From assembly GCF_017654505.1 (NCBI RefSeq), contig NC_054543.1:25396339-25460338 (forward strand): 64,000 bases of DNA, written 5' to 3'. Under the pieces are notes generated by a model that was not told the origin of the DNA, searched no databases, and saw nothing but the letters and a program-made list of their open reading frames with translations. The position numbers and the translations under genes were made by a program. This stretch comes from Polyodon spathula. Its lineage: Eukaryota > Chordata > Actinopteri > Acipenseriformes > Polyodontidae. Numbering within the stretch: the first letter of the stretch is position 1; each line of letters opens with the position of its first letter. Positions 49,417-61,666 of this stretch are shown here, piece by piece.

Positions 49417-49930
49417 TGTAACAGGCCAAAATTGAGCCTGTGTCTTTAAGCCCAGAATGGAAAAAACATTTAAAAGAACAACGCAGGGTGCGCGCAGTGT
49501 GGGCCAAAACCAGGAAGCAGCGCTGTTTTTGAAACAGGGAAAAATCAAACTGTTTGTAAAAAGTTAAAAATAAATAGCATTAAACATGAAACAAAAAGGT
49601 GAGATGATGTGAATATCTGTCTACAGAAAAGGTAAGACGCCGATCACCACTGTTTATTGTTTGTTAAGAGTTAGGTGTTTATTTTGTTCATATATATATA
49701 TATATGGGTGTGTGTGTTGGCTGTGCTATTGACCAGCATATACTGAATCTGTCCGGCTGGTCAGACACAGTTGACACGTCAAATGACCACCTTTATTTAC
49801 TTTCTTTCTGTTTGTTGTGAATAAATCCTGCACACCTGTGCTGGCGTTTTCAACTCCACCTCCATTGTGTTGCTCTGTATGCTTAATCAACAGCTACCCA
49901 CACACGTGACACGAGTAAGACCCTGTCACA
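49417..49930 (+). repeat. 3' LTR of Gypsy element
   Basis: Starts TGTAACAGGCCAAAATTGAG after the purine tract ATAGGGGAAGGGAAG and ends AAGACCCTGTCACA. The last ~100 bases are homologous to the solo LTR at 32997-33531. Confidence 0.87.
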
Positions 49931-51440
49931 GTTCTCATCTCCAGCACTTTAATGCTTTTTAAAATACTAAAATTGTGTCAAAACACAACCGAAAGAATGA
50001 AGCCAAAAGTGCAGGCAGGGTTTCACCCTTAAATTCGGCTCTTTTTTGTTTCATTTTTCTTCTCCAACCACCCGCCGAATCAGGGTCGAGTTGTTAATAC
50101 TGGCAGCGTGTTTAGCCTCCACTTCAAACAAACCTAGGTTCACATCACACTGAACATGTCAATCTCTGGAACCATGAAATCAGGAACATTTATACAAGGT
50201 GCTCAGCTTCTCCAAAATCAATCAATTTACTGCGAACAGGAGAGCATTAACCAACAGAAAATAATGTGCCAAAATAAACGTGCTTAAGTGATCCAAAAAA
50301 AAAAAAAACATTCAATAAAAAGTGAACATAATACAATAATTAACTCAAACATGCCTATTTAAAGTGACGAGAGCAACCCTGCTACATTACTAATTACATT
50401 TCATACAAAAATATATTCAATGTTATTAAAAATAATAGTTATAAATAAAACACCATGCAAGACACCATAATGTAAACATTTTCATTGTATTAAAAAAATA
50501 CATAAACAAAACCTTAACATGACTTGTTTGAATAAGAATTATAAATACGAACGGTTATAAAGTCAATCTTCTTACTTTGTGAGCAAGTAGGTATTTTGAA
50601 CATTTATTATGCAGCCCTATAAATCAGTTGGGATTGGCTGTGGCTGAAATTCCACAACGGATTGTGGGCAAGGTTATAAAGTACCATGTGATTTAAAAGC
50701 TGTACACTGTCTATGTGCCAACGCGTTGAATCAAAGCATTATATGGCAAGTCATTGGGGCCTAAACACATTGACACTATGCATAAGGAATTTTGGCAATG
50801 CATTGTGAAAGTGCCAATGAAGGGGTAGCACTCTTCTCAAGTGACAGTTTCACAATGCATATTTAAAAATGCAACGCATAGTGGATTTCTTACTAATGTG
50901 TAACCAATTTTACATTTTATGATTTTATTTATGCAATTAAAAGTGTCACAGCTGCCTGCAACATCTCAGTATAATATTTGAGAACCCTCATTTGCACTAT
51001 CTCCGCCCCCTTTAGGCAAATTTATGCAGGAACGCCAAGAATTAAATATTCATCTATGCTTGAACCGCAAACAGGAACTGCTGCCGCAAAGCATTCCCTA
51101 AAAAGACTCAAATAGCATTGTGCTTGCTTAGTACATTTCACCCAAGACTTCTGACTCATTTGAAATTGGTTTGCGACTATTGCGACATGTGCAACACTTT
51201 AGTACACCTACCCCTTAGTATTTACAGATTTACTTTTTTTTATAAATATATTATCTCAATTGTGCAATTTAAGTGGCTGCCATTTCTTTTTTTCCTGATT
51301 GTTCAGGAGTCATCTACAATTATTCAAGTTACAATGAAAATAAATCCTACTTTCCAATTGGCTGAGAGGGTATACATATGTTACTCTCCACATTGGAAAA
51401 CGTATTACTTTTCTTTATAACTCTTATTTTCATTAATGGT
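49931..51440. other. Intron sequence, nothing recognised
   Basis: AT-rich DNA without assignable repeat boundaries or coding signal. Confidence 0.55.
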
Positions 51441-53330
51441 TACATTTTATTTATTTATTTATTTTTAATATAGCGCTACAGACCACAGGTGGTTTCAAAG
51501 CACTGTACAGGACATGAATATACATAAGAAATAAAAAAAAAAAAACACAGCACGCATACATATACAAAACACAGCACACAGCATAAAGTATCAGTATCAA
51601 AACATTTGAGAATATGTTCTCCCGATTGAATTAGCATAACTTGTGAAATAATGTTTTTAGTTTCTTCCTAAAAGAAGATTTGAGCTGAGGCATTCTGAAT
51701 GCCCTGGAGCAGTCTGGTTCGACACCGAGGCAGACCCACATACAGGGCATTGCCATAGTCGTGACACGATGTTACGACAGCATTCAGAACAGTAGCACAG
51801 TCTCTGTCAGAGAGAAATGGTTTAATCTTTTTGATTGTCAGTAGCTGGAACAGTTTTGTCTACTTGTTTTATCTGAGGCAGAAATGACAGATAATTGTCC
51901 AACACTAGACCCAGAGTCTTAGTCCTATTCACTAAATTGGGGAAAAGTTCCATTGACAGTTAACAACGATGCCATATACCTCAGATCATCAAGTTAAGCC
52001 TCTGACCCAACCAGCAAGTATTCTGTTTTGTCAGGGTTAAGTTCCAAACAATTGCTAGACCTGCTCATTCCGAATTTCAAGATATAGCTGAGTATCATTG
52101 GCATACAGGTGCTTAACATTGATATTAAACAGTAGGGGAGATAATACAGAACACTGTGGGACTCCACACGTTACTGGCCTGGCTGAAGAGGAATAGGGAC
52201 CCGTAGCTATTTTTTGGGAACAGTCAGAAATGACCTGATCCAGTCAAGTGTCCCGCAGATACCAATATCCTACTTTACCCTCTGCAATAAAAGACCATGG
52301 TCTAATGTGTCAAAGGCCACTGAGAGGTCTAACAGGATTAAAATGACCAAACTCCCTTTATCTACCACACTAAGTAACTCATCTACAGCACACAAGTTAG
52401 CTGTCTCAGTACTGTGGAAGGGTCGGAATCCAGACTGATTAGTGTAAAGGAGTCCACAGGAGCACAAATGTTCTTGCAGCTGCTGAGAAGCATGTTTTTT
52501 CAATGAGTTTACCTAAAAATGGAAGATTTCATAACGGTCGATAATTATTAAAAGCATTATGGTCCAGATTAGCTTTCCTGAACAATGGGGAAACTGATGC
52601 AAGTTTCAAGTTCTGAGGGAAGGAGCCCTGAGAAAATTATTGATTAATGATTTTTTGCAGAATAAGCCCAAGAATTGAACAGCTCTGTTTCACCGGTACT
52701 GAAGGACACGGGTCATTGTCACAGAAAGTAGGCTTCATTTTAATAAGGTTTGCTGTGAACTCGTGCAGAGTGTGAAACTGTGGAGCTCTCTCCTGAAAAC
52801 CAAAGGGGGCTTGAACAGAGGTGTTGGAAATGAACATTCTAAGATCTTGTATTTTGCTGGCAAAAAATGAAAGAAAGGCATAACAAGTTCCCGCTGAGTT
52901 ACTGAGAACCTGCTTGGTGGATCCTAGTCACTAGATAGGATATCTTAGCCTCATAGATTGTTTTAGTGGTATTGTTTCCTGTCAATTTGAGAGCGATTTC
53001 ATCAGGTAATAGATTTTGTTTTATTCCAATGGCGCTCAGCTGAGCATACTTGTTTTTTAAAAATAACCAGGCTTTGTGTGAACCAGAGTTTACGGGGGCA
53101 GGCGCTTAGGACAAATCCACTTTGGGAGTCACTGAATCAACAGCGTTGGTAAGTGAAGAGTTATACAAAATACAAAAACTCGGCAAGCTGCAGTGTGGAA
53201 TCAACAGCCCTCAGCTCCTCCTGCAAAAATGGTGTCATGTTCTCTGCAGTTAATGGTTTCTTAGGTCTAATTAGAATGTTGTCTTTATTAGCATGATGAC
53301 TATGACCACAATACACATTTTAATTACCTG
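51440..53330 (-). mobile_element. L2-like LINE, degraded
   Basis: Minus-strand non-LTR element with reverse transcriptase motifs and a 3' end running into a TTTA-type repeat (plus-strand TTATTTATTTATT near 51451). Segments after 52500 also match the linker between endonuclease and reverse transcriptase (NKYAQLSAIGIKQNLLPDEI). The 5' end is missing. Confidence 0.75.
51900..52503 (-). pseudogene. L2-like reverse transcriptase remnant
   Basis: SGFRPFHSTETANLCAVDEL and LVILILLDLSVAFDTLDHGL are the fingers block and the first catalytic aspartate region of L2/Rex-type LINEs. Further on, near 52070-52125, HLYANDTQLYLEIRN is the second catalytic block, with asparagine where the first aspartate of the pair should be. 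KTEYLLVGSE follows near 52030. Frames change several times, so the gene is dead. Confidence 0.85.
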
Positions 53331-53767
53331 ATTTAAGAGATGCGTTCAATTATTTGTATATTCATACTTTATTATTTACTTTAACAGTTAAAGGTCACGA
53401 TTTCACACTTATAAGCTACCTGGCTAGGATTACAGTTGTATTAAAAAAAAATTCAAGCTGAATGCTCATCTGTATGGTTTAGGAATTCCAAGATACTACA
53501 CAAATAATGACCTTTTATTTTATCTTCATTAATTGCCGGGATTCCTCTTATGCATAGTAAAATATTACTTCAATACTGAACTCAAACTGATTTTAAACTG
53601 TATTTCCTTTTCTGGCCAGTGTTCTACCTTGTTTGTTTGTTTGTTTTAAGGAAGTTAATCATGTCCAATATTCCAACATCCCAAGATTATAGTGCATCAA
53701 CTTGCTATGGGCAGAGTAGGGAAGTTAACTCATCAGACAACCTGACTGTTCTGCCTAAAAGAAGAGA
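53331..53767. other. Intron sequence, nothing recognised
   Basis: Short AT-rich stretch between two LINE fragments. Confidence 0.5.
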
Positions 53768-54455
53768 ATAAGAACATAAGAACATAAGAAAGTTTACAAA
53801 CTAGAGGAGGCCATTCGGCCTGTCTTGCTTGTTTGGTTGTTAGTAGCTTATTGATCCCAGAATCTCATCAAGCAGCTTCTTGAAGGATCCCAGGGTGTCA
53901 GCTTCAACAACATTACTGGGGAGTTGATTCCAGACCCTCACAATTCTCTGTGTAAAAAAATGCCTCCTATTTTCTGTTCTGAATGCCCCTTTGTCTAACC
54001 TCCATTTGTGACCCCTGGTCCTTATTTCTTTGGTTCCCTTTTTATTTAAGTGCAGTCCGTCCCATCCATACAGATAGTCCTCGTTGTAGAATGTGGTCCA
54101 ATGATCAAGATAGGTGAAGCCTTCCCATGTGCATCACGTCTTCAGCCATGCGTTTAGATTAATTATTTCCAGCTGTCCATATGGTCCTTTGCCGGTAGTA
54201 TACCAGAAAATACCATAGTTTTGGTCTTCTTTTTTAATTTCCTTCCTAGCTCTCTGAATTTGTTTTGCAGGGATTTTGGTCTGTCTCTTCCAATGTTGTT
54301 TGTACCGATGTGGACGACTACTACCGGGTCGTCTCCTGTTCGTTCTAGGAGCCTGACCACATTCTCAGTGATGTGCTTGACAGAGGCTCCTGGAAGGCAT
54401 CACACTGTTGTAGTGAGGGGGTCCAAAATGGAAGCAACATTCCTCTTGTAGTATA
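53768..54455 (-). mobile_element. CR1-like LINE fragment: esterase piece joined to 3' tail
   Basis: The low-coordinate part (53768-54033) is the CR1 3' end, with the tail repeat TTCTTATG (reverse strand) present about three times. Directly upstream on the same strand (54034-54455) lies part of the SGNH esterase region. The reverse transcriptase that should separate them is deleted. Confidence 0.78.
54034..54420 (-). pseudogene. CR1 SGNH esterase-domain remnant
   Basis: The frame at 54360-54163 reads VRLLERTGDDPVVVVHIGTN, then RFRELGRKLKKKTK-like basic helix residues and MVFSGILPAKD. GTN is the block III motif of SGNH hydrolases. After a frameshift and stops, GWDGLHLNKKGT near 54040-54065 supplies the DxxH catalytic block. 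CR1-type elements are known to carry an esterase domain, and the neighbouring CR1 tail supports that origin. Confidence 0.8.
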
Positions 54456-55277
54456 ATCCTGAGTTAAAGCTACAGTGTCAGATACCATTTAGGTAACTTT
54501 GTTTTAACTTTGTTTCCACTAATTGTCTAAGTTTGTATGCTTGTTACTGACACTTGATATACCTTGGAAAAGATCTAACCACTGCTTTGTGGAGTTAATT
54601 CATAATACCTCAGTGCTGTGAATCTCAATTAGCTAAAAAGCAGTACTTATGGGAACTCATTTCTAGGTATCATGGAGACAACAAACTAAATCCAATATGA
54701 AGATAAGAGCAAGCAGATTCAGTGTAGAGAGCTCAATGCAATGTTTGAGATAACACAAAGCACATAATTTAACTTGTACTGTGAATTCTGCACTAGGAAA
54801 GTGTTGTATATGAAGGATAAATAATCAAATAGATTGCCTTTTACAGATGACAGTATTGTATATGGTAAATAAGCATTGACTCTGGAGCCTAGTGGCTCAC
54901 GCTTGTGTTTACAGATGGCAATACTCTTATGATGACACCATTAAACCTGGCTACAGCAGCATATACATTTAGTATAAATGATGTTGAAATCAAATTAAGT
55001 TTATATATAGACCTTATAAAGTAATTATTGATTAAATCAAGGTAGGTGTCTTTTTCTTTTAGTTAGGTTGATGTCTTTATTGGAGGATCTGAACTGTGTC
55101 TTTACAAAGCATGAGTACACATACAAATAAGTCTTCTCGTGAATGGAATAAGACTGAGATTAGTTAACCACTCTCTTTCTGAAGTCCATAAGCTGGTAAA
55201 AAAAGCCTCAATTTCTTCAACTAGCTAGAACCCACTTCTTCATCATAAAATCCCATATATTATAGATATTGTATTAC
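54456..55277. other. CNTNAP intron sequence, nothing recognised
   Basis: AT-rich DNA between the CR1 fragment and the exon at 55278. Confidence 0.55.
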
Positions 55278-55449
55278 CTGTCTCTGATGCCACAAAGGTC
55301 AATTATCAGGTCACTGTGATTCCCAAGCAGGCCTTGCTGCACTTGGATAAGATTCACTGGCTGGTTGTTGATGAATATGAGACGCATGCAGCCTTGGAAA
55401 GCGAGCGTTGGGTTTTTGCAGCCAAAGTTGTTCACGGTAGAAGGGCATC
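55278..55449 (-). CDS. cntnap5-like: CNTNAP exon: end of second laminin G domain
   Basis: The acceptor is TATCCCTTCCCAG and the donor ACAG/GTAATA. The translated segment begins [11 protein letters not shown] and contains [19 protein letters not shown], then ends [11 protein letters not shown]. The FQGCMR cysteine and the late DLC cysteine are the conserved disulfide cysteines that close CNTNAP laminin G domains. NHS is a possible N-glycosylation site. The exon is too short to form a methionine-started frame, so it is easy to miss, but both splice sites and both phases fit its neighbours. It ends in phase 2, and the split arginine codon is finished by the first base of the EGF exon 25 kb away. 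Confidence 0.92.
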
Positions 55450-57245
55450 CTGGGAAGGGATATAAACCAATAATTAACTGTTAAATATCCAGGTTGTTGG
55501 ATTGCTCAAAGTTTTCAAATGCATTGTATCCCTAGAGGCCTGGGTTCGAGAGAAATTATAAGATTGGAGCCTCATCATTACCTTCGAGAGAATTTTTTTT
55601 TTAATGAAGTCCACTGAGTCAAGAGGAAATTGGGTTCCTGTGTATTGATAGTTGCATCAGAGACTTAAATAGAGACTTAAATCTAAAAGTAGTCAATCTT
55701 ATATCTGGGTGACAAAATAGTTTGTTACAAGATGGGTTTGTCTTTCATTCTCTTTATCACAAGTTGGTAACAAGCTATTGTTCGATGTTGATCATGTTAA
55801 ATTGTTAACAAAATGAATGAACAAAATGGTTATGGTTGCTTCTATGGAACACTTTGTGCCAACTGAATGTCAGTGTGGATCCTCTGCTCCCCAAACCAAT
55901 TCCCTCTTTATTTAAGGGATCTGAAGATGTCTGCTTAAAGCTGCCAGGGTGGTTGCCCACTAGACTCTGCTAGAGAGGTAAGTAGAAACAGTACCCAATG
56001 ATTTTACCTATCTAACCAGCAGGAGAACCAATTCCAATGCAACGCTTCCTGTGAAATATAAAGCAAAGAACGTCAACTCTGCACAAGCTGGAAGCAAACC
56101 CACGCTTCCCTGACTGCATGACTCACCCTGCAGATGTTGTTGTCTTAACCAGATGAACAACTCTGAGACCCCTGTATTAAACACTTGTTAAACAGGAATC
56201 TACTCAACTCCTTTTATTAAATGAATTATCATTTTACTAGCAAATTAAGTTTCAAAGCAGTCATTGTAATATTGAAAACTGTTATTTAAATATAAAAGAG
56301 TTAACATATTTCTACACCGGCTTTAATCTACCTGCATGTATATTTCTGACTGGTGGCAGTCTTGTTAGCTGCTGGCAATGTAAAAGCACAAGCTGAACCT
56401 ACTATGTAAAAATCAGATTAACTGGCAGGCATAATTACAGTCATGCATTAGAGTAATTGCTATTCAGTCCATTTTCCAGCATATTACATTTCCTCGGGTT
56501 TTGTGTGCTAAATCCTATAAACCGAGGGATGCAATTACTTCTATTCATATTAAACTTGATAGTAGTCTACTAAATTTATTTAGTCACCATGCATTTGTTT
56601 TAAGACTGCAAAATACTACATTTATGCCATGCATACAATTTTCCTACATACTAGTTATGAACAGAAACGGTTCAATGTAGAGCCTTAACAATTTTGTTAA
56701 GTTGTTTAAAAATTGTTTGCAATTGAAGAAGAATCGCAGAAGCCCCTTTCTACCAAGCTCCTGATTTTAACCATTTATCAAAGTCTGACAAATCAGCTGT
56801 CTTGTCCATCATGACCAAAAAGGAGATGCAGCTTTTATTTACAGTACTACTGTCAGGGATGCATATAGCAGGGTGTTACACTGACTATCTCCTTTTTCCT
56901 TCTCATTGATTTTCTACACAGCTAAATACCCCTAGAGAGAGTGAACGCAACTCTTAAGCTCAGCTTTAAATATCCATATATCTTGATCTCTTTATATAAA
57001 TTCTGGCATCCCATCTATCTGCCAATCCATCACTGTTAATGTCAATAAAAAAGCACATTCATTATTTAGTGCTTTTATGAGAACTGCATGAACATTTGGC
57101 TGTTCAATATAAACAAGTTTAAGGGGTGTTGTTTATAGGCTTGTATTTCAAAGTTGACAACCATATTATCTCCATAAAAACCCAGAAACAAATTATGATT
57201 CCAGCTCTATGTGGAACTGGCAGGCCCCTTCCACAGAAGCCATAC
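55450..57245. other. CNTNAP intron, no element recognised
   Basis: 1.8-kb intron between laminin G exons. No repeat family, exon or RNA gene was identified. Confidence 0.65.
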
Positions 57246-57389
57246 CTCCAAAGAAATAGTTGTCTCCAGAGTGGATCTGCATGTTGGCCTCCATGGTGGA
57301 GGTGGCATTGTTGTCCAATGTAAGGGAGACTTGCAGTCCTCGAGTGCTGAGGCTCACAGTGTGCCACAGCCCATCATTGAGACCATGAC
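57246..57389 (-). CDS. cntnap5-like: CNTNAP exon: middle of second laminin G domain
   Basis: The acceptor is GGTTTTCAG and the donor GGAG/GTATGG. The first two bases complete a glycine codon begun in the previous exon. The protein reads GLNDGLWHTVSLSTRG, then a segment ending in GDNYFFGG. LNDGLWH followed by a short basic strand is the standard centre of CNTNAP laminin G domains, and YFFGG is the usual strand before the disulfide-bearing end of the domain. NAT is a possible N-glycosylation site. There are no stops or frameshifts. The exon ends in phase 1, matching the start of the exon at 55278-55449. Confidence 0.93.
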
Positions 57390-58189
57390 CTGAAAACCAA
57401 GAACCAAGAGCCTGTCACTGAGATTAGGAAGATGGGTATAGCACTGCGTGATCTGAGGTGCTCCTCTCTGTTCTTACCATCTGGTGCTAACAGATTAGGT
57501 TTAATAAGTTCAGGATTAGGTTAAATAAAAATGTATCTGTTTTAATACATTTTATTTAATTTTGTGATAATTTATTTTAAAACAGTTTTTGTTTGACCTT
57601 TTATTTTTGACTCTGTGAGCAGTGTTTTGTTTGATTTTTCGATTTATTTTTGTTGATTAAAACAGCGCAGCAGCACTTTAACTGCAGTTTTACTGTCTCC
57701 GAGTCTCTGTCCTCCTAGCCATCCTGTCACAACACCCAACAATGTTACATTTGTACCCTGATGCTGATGGCTAAATTCAAGGTAATAATGCACCCATCCA
57801 ATGTGCCAGAATTTTGAGCAAATAGTTTGAGCTTGACTGAATTAGGGTCCATGACAATTCCTCGATCTTACTGCAATTGAGCATGTCAGGGACAAACAAC
57901 ATATTTGTCATCACTATCCTCTGCCTTCCTCTCTGAACAAACTGTGCAAATAATAACTGAATGAATTAACATATCCCCTCTAAACACCCTCTAGAACCGT
58001 GAGGAGTCTATGCGATGAAGCTTATAACCGGGCAAACAGTGACCCAGCCTGATATTAGGTACAGGTCAGACTGCAATCAGCAGTGTTGTTTATCTATCAA
58101 ACAATAACTTTTACTAGCACTAAAATCATCACATTTAAAACAAGGGTGGCATTGCAAAATATTTTAGATTGTTGGATGGGGTTATGTAC
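57390..58189. other. CNTNAP intron, no element recognised
   Basis: 800-bp intron between laminin G exons, AT-rich, with no coding signal. Confidence 0.7.
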
Positions 58190-58454
58190 CTGTTGTCATT
58201 TCTGTTTTCTCCAGCAGGGATTTCTGGTGGGCAAAGTTCATTTTTCCGTTGCTGAGGTAGAGCAGTAAGCGCTCCGGCTCATGTAAAAGCTGTGCCGAGA
58301 GCAGGAGCCCGTCCCGGTTCCAGGTGCGGAACTGGAAGCGAAGCGTAAGGCCGTCCGCTTGGGAAGCGACCGGCAACAGCAGGTAGCTACTGGTGGAGCT
58401 GAGGAACGTCACAGGAACCATCTGAGGGTCTGAGCAGGAGAAGGTGACATTACC
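58190..58454 (-). CDS. cntnap5-like: CNTNAP exon: start of second laminin G domain
   Basis: The exon follows a pyrimidine-rich acceptor (TTTGTATCTCCAG on the minus strand) and ends at ACAG/GTACAT. It opens in phase 0 and ends in phase 1. The protein begins GNVTFSCSDPQ and contains the family motifs VPVTFLSSTSSYLLLP and LRFQFRTWNRDGLLL, which are the early beta strands of a laminin G (LNS) sandwich. NVT is a likely N-glycosylation site. In the family this domain takes part in adhesion and contactin-type receptor complexes at the neuronal surface. The frame is fully open and the reading continues in the exon at 57246-57389. A run of non-exonic residues precedes the acceptor in the open frame, so the splice site, not a methionine, sets the start. 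Confidence 0.93.
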
Positions 58455-58724
58455 CTGGAGATACAAAGAACAAATGAAATATAAACAAACCTTTCTAAAC
58501 AAAATTTGAAATAATTGAAAGAGTGGCTTAAAGTTGGCTTTAATTGACTAGGGCTTAACCACCCAGCTGCTTATCCCACAATTGTCACGTGGAGCGCAAG
58601 TCCAAATGTGTTACCTCCATGAGAATAGCATGCAGGGGGTTATATGTACATCTGCACAGTTTAACATCCCTTTTTGACATTATATTGTATATATTCTATA
58701 TGTGTGTATGGGTGTGTGTGTGTG

Positions 58725-58786
<62 letters not shown>

Positions 58787-61024
58787 TATATATATATATA
58801 ATATATTCTATATGTTGTATAATACGCTGCAGTTTTGTTTTTCGCTAAGTCCCTAAGAAATGTGCCTGACAGACCGGCCCATACATACATAGCACAGCTG
58901 CAAATAAAAAATGGATGCCAGCTAGCTACAGAGAATGAGCTGAGGGTACAGTATTTATTTCTTTGTTGATGTTACAGTAAGGAACCGATTTATTCTGCTG
59001 ATGAAGTACACCTCACAGATAATAATGCATGTAACAGCGATAAAAACCAGCACCCGAAACAGTGGAAGATAGGAAGTAAGTTTACCACATCAATCACCCT
59101 GTATGATGTGATTGAAAATTTACCAGTGATGCTGATGCTAAATCAGTTGAGATCATATAGAAAGTTTGAGACTAGACAAAGTTTTGAGATCAATTTAGCT
59201 ACTAGAAACCAAACAAGTGTTGATGGGCCAAATGGTCTCCTTTCTTATATGTTTTCCTATGTTTGTGTGATAAGCAAGGCTTTAACATATAGTTTGGTAG
59301 TGGCATATGGAACTTCACATGGTTTTCCTTAACATTAACTTGACATTATACAAAGAAAATAACATTGAAACATATAGCAATTAGATCATTATAACACTGT
59401 AGTGTTAAATCTGATCATGCTTATTTATTCTCAAGAAGAGATTTTAAGTCTGATTATTTGGTGGTACCAGCTTTTGTGAATCGGAAGCAATGCTTATTGG
59501 AAATAAAACAAGGATGAAAAGAATACCAGTATCTGTGAATTGGGCCCACTGTATTTTTGAAGTAAAGAGTTACAAGTAAACGATTCATAATGAGTAACTC
59601 TGGCATTTCATAGTAAGGTCAGGATGTGCTTTGAACTCTCAATGCTCTCACACAAGCCAATGACCTTTACACAGTCAGCTCACCAGCAATCAAGACCATT
59701 TCAGGACTCAGATTTAAATTTAAACTGTCTCTCTACTTACCATCTGTGGAATGCCTGCCTTCTGATTATTTATATCGACGTGTGTCAATTTAAAATTGTA
59801 TTTTCTTTTTAGCATACTGTATCAGTATAGAAATGTGCTGTATGAGAAAGTAACCACAACTGTAACAGTTTTGAATAGCAGTCAACAAATATATCAAAAA
59901 AATACCATATTGAGTTTGGATACTATATTAGAAACTCCTGTCATATAACTCTGTCAACATGAGAAGTCTGCTCAGTGTTTGAATGGTTCTCTAGAATGGC
60001 CATAAGTTCACAAGATATGGACACAGAAGCACAGAAGCACAGCACCTGCTAATCAAGGCTTGCCTGTTGTGACTGCAAATGAATACAGGAGGCTGTTATA
60101 GAGTCTTTTCATTTTCATTAAAAGTAGGCTAGAAACCCTAGGTACGGGGTCATCCCCTAGTGCGGGTGCAACACCCCCCAACCGAAAACAAATTGCAGGG
60201 TTTTGCAGGAGTCTAAACTGCATATCCTGGCCTAAATATGTGCCGTAATAGGGACCAAAATAAGTGTATAACTTTATTATATTTTTTTTAATGATTTTAG
60301 GCATCAAGATTTAAAGTGCAAGTAAAAGTTACTTATATGTGTCTATGAAAAGTAATTACAACATTATTCATATTGGAATTTTAAAGCCACAAATGTGTCT
60401 TATCACACAATAAATCTCAAAGTAAGCAAATCACATTGAAGCAAACTCCATCTGGTTTTAGAATAATTTATTACACACAGAAAAATATGGTGAAAGACAG
60501 GAACAGACATCAGTGAAACAGTGTCACATTCTATAGATAATACAAAGTGAGATAGAAGAGAAAAATGTGAAGCAATTTCTAAATTAAAGACATAAGATAA
60601 GAAGTTGTATTAGCTGGTAGTAAATTTGAATACAGAAAAGGTAAGCCTTAAGCTGTATTTTGTTTTCTATTTTTCATGTATTCCATTTTTTTCTTTTGCA
60701 TTTTATACGAAAAAACAAAAAAAACAAAAACAAGACGCATTAAGTTTCAAAAAATATTCATGGAATCAACCAGTCCTTTATTTATTTAAAGTCTTCCAAG
60801 ATTCTGAGTATACAGACTTTCCCATGTCACTGTTTCTCATTAACTACAGGCTCCAAGAATGCGCAAGTACATTAATAAATAAATACATTTTAAAAAATGC
60901 ACTTGTGAGAACTGCGATTTTGAACACTTGATTTTACAGTTTTCAGAAGGGCGTTTCTGTTGCAGTTTCTGTGAACATTAATACGATATGTACAGTAAAT
61001 AGTATTATTTAAAGAATTTTTAAT
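58455..61024. other. CNTNAP intron sequence upstream of first exon seen
   Basis: Contains a GT/TA compound repeat at about 58700-58801. No upstream CNTNAP exon was found here, so the preceding exon lies beyond the window. Confidence 0.6.
58700..58801. repeat. (GT)n(TA)n microsatellite
   Basis: About 25 bp of imperfect GT followed by about 75 bp of TA. Confidence 0.95.
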
Positions 61025-61050
61025 CTATATATATATATAAATATATTATA

Positions 61051-61090
<40 letters not shown>
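61025..61090. repeat. (TA)n microsatellite, insertion site of solo LTR
   Basis: Imperfect TA repeat ending exactly at the LTR start. TA words resume on the far side. Confidence 0.93.
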
Positions 61091-61093
<3 letters not shown>

Positions 61094-61666
61094 GATGATG
61101 TGTATGTACCAAACGTCAATTTGGAGGCTTTAGGACCCTGGGGATAGCCACACACATTGTATGATGACAAATGTAACAGTTGCTTAATTGTATAGTTAAT
61201 GGGCAAATGCTGATCAGATGCGAGTGATCAAGTTGGGGTTAAAAAGGTTTCAGTTGGTGTGTTCAGGAGGGAGGGTTGAAGTGGAGAGAGAGGAAAGAAA
61301 CTGAACAGTGGAAAGGTGTGTCGGACAAAGAAAGAGTTTTCTATTAAAGAAACAAAGGTACGGGTTCTGACAAAGAAGTGCTTGAATGTGATTTGGATTA
61401 GGTGATTTATGGAATTAATTTAAGCAGGACAACAGGCTTACCCTGTCCTGCATTAGATAGCACTACTGTTAACCAGTTTAGTTAGCGCCTAAAGAAGGGC
61501 TAGGTTTTGTTTTGTGTTTTTGTTTGTTTGAAATATCACTTTGCTAATAAACGTACGCCACGGTGTTTAAAGAGCACTTCCATTGTATCGTGTAATAATT
61601 AAAGAGACAGACACCTGTTTGAAAGAACAACACGGACTCCGGCTGAAGAGGTCAGAATACATCACA
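61091..61666 (+). mobile_element. Probable solo LTR inserted in a TA repeat
   Basis: A 576-bp unit beginning TGTGATGATGTG and ending ATACATCACA, with inverted termini TGTGATG/CATCACA. ATAT lies on both sides and fits a 4-bp duplication, though the TA context makes this weak. It holds AATAAACG about 120 bp before the end, as expected for a polyadenylation signal. No coding sequence. I cannot name the parent family. Confidence 0.7.

Larger units (their letters stand above)
44594..49930 (+). mobile_element. Decayed Ty3/Gypsy retrotransposon, 5' LTR missing
   Basis: A plus-strand element of about 5.3 kb in the usual order: gag, reverse transcriptase, RNase H, integrase, purine tract, 3' LTR (49417-49930). 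Gag is at about 44594-46150, the polymerase at 46900-47640, RNase H at 47730-48100 and integrase at 48150-49306. Many stops break every part. The 5' LTR is absent, and the left edge abuts a Tc1 fragment. No envelope-like frame is present. Confidence 0.88.

Noticed and set aside
55525..55560. GGGTTCGAGAG, tRNA-like B box
   Set aside because: No acceptor stem or A box at the right distance. Chance match.
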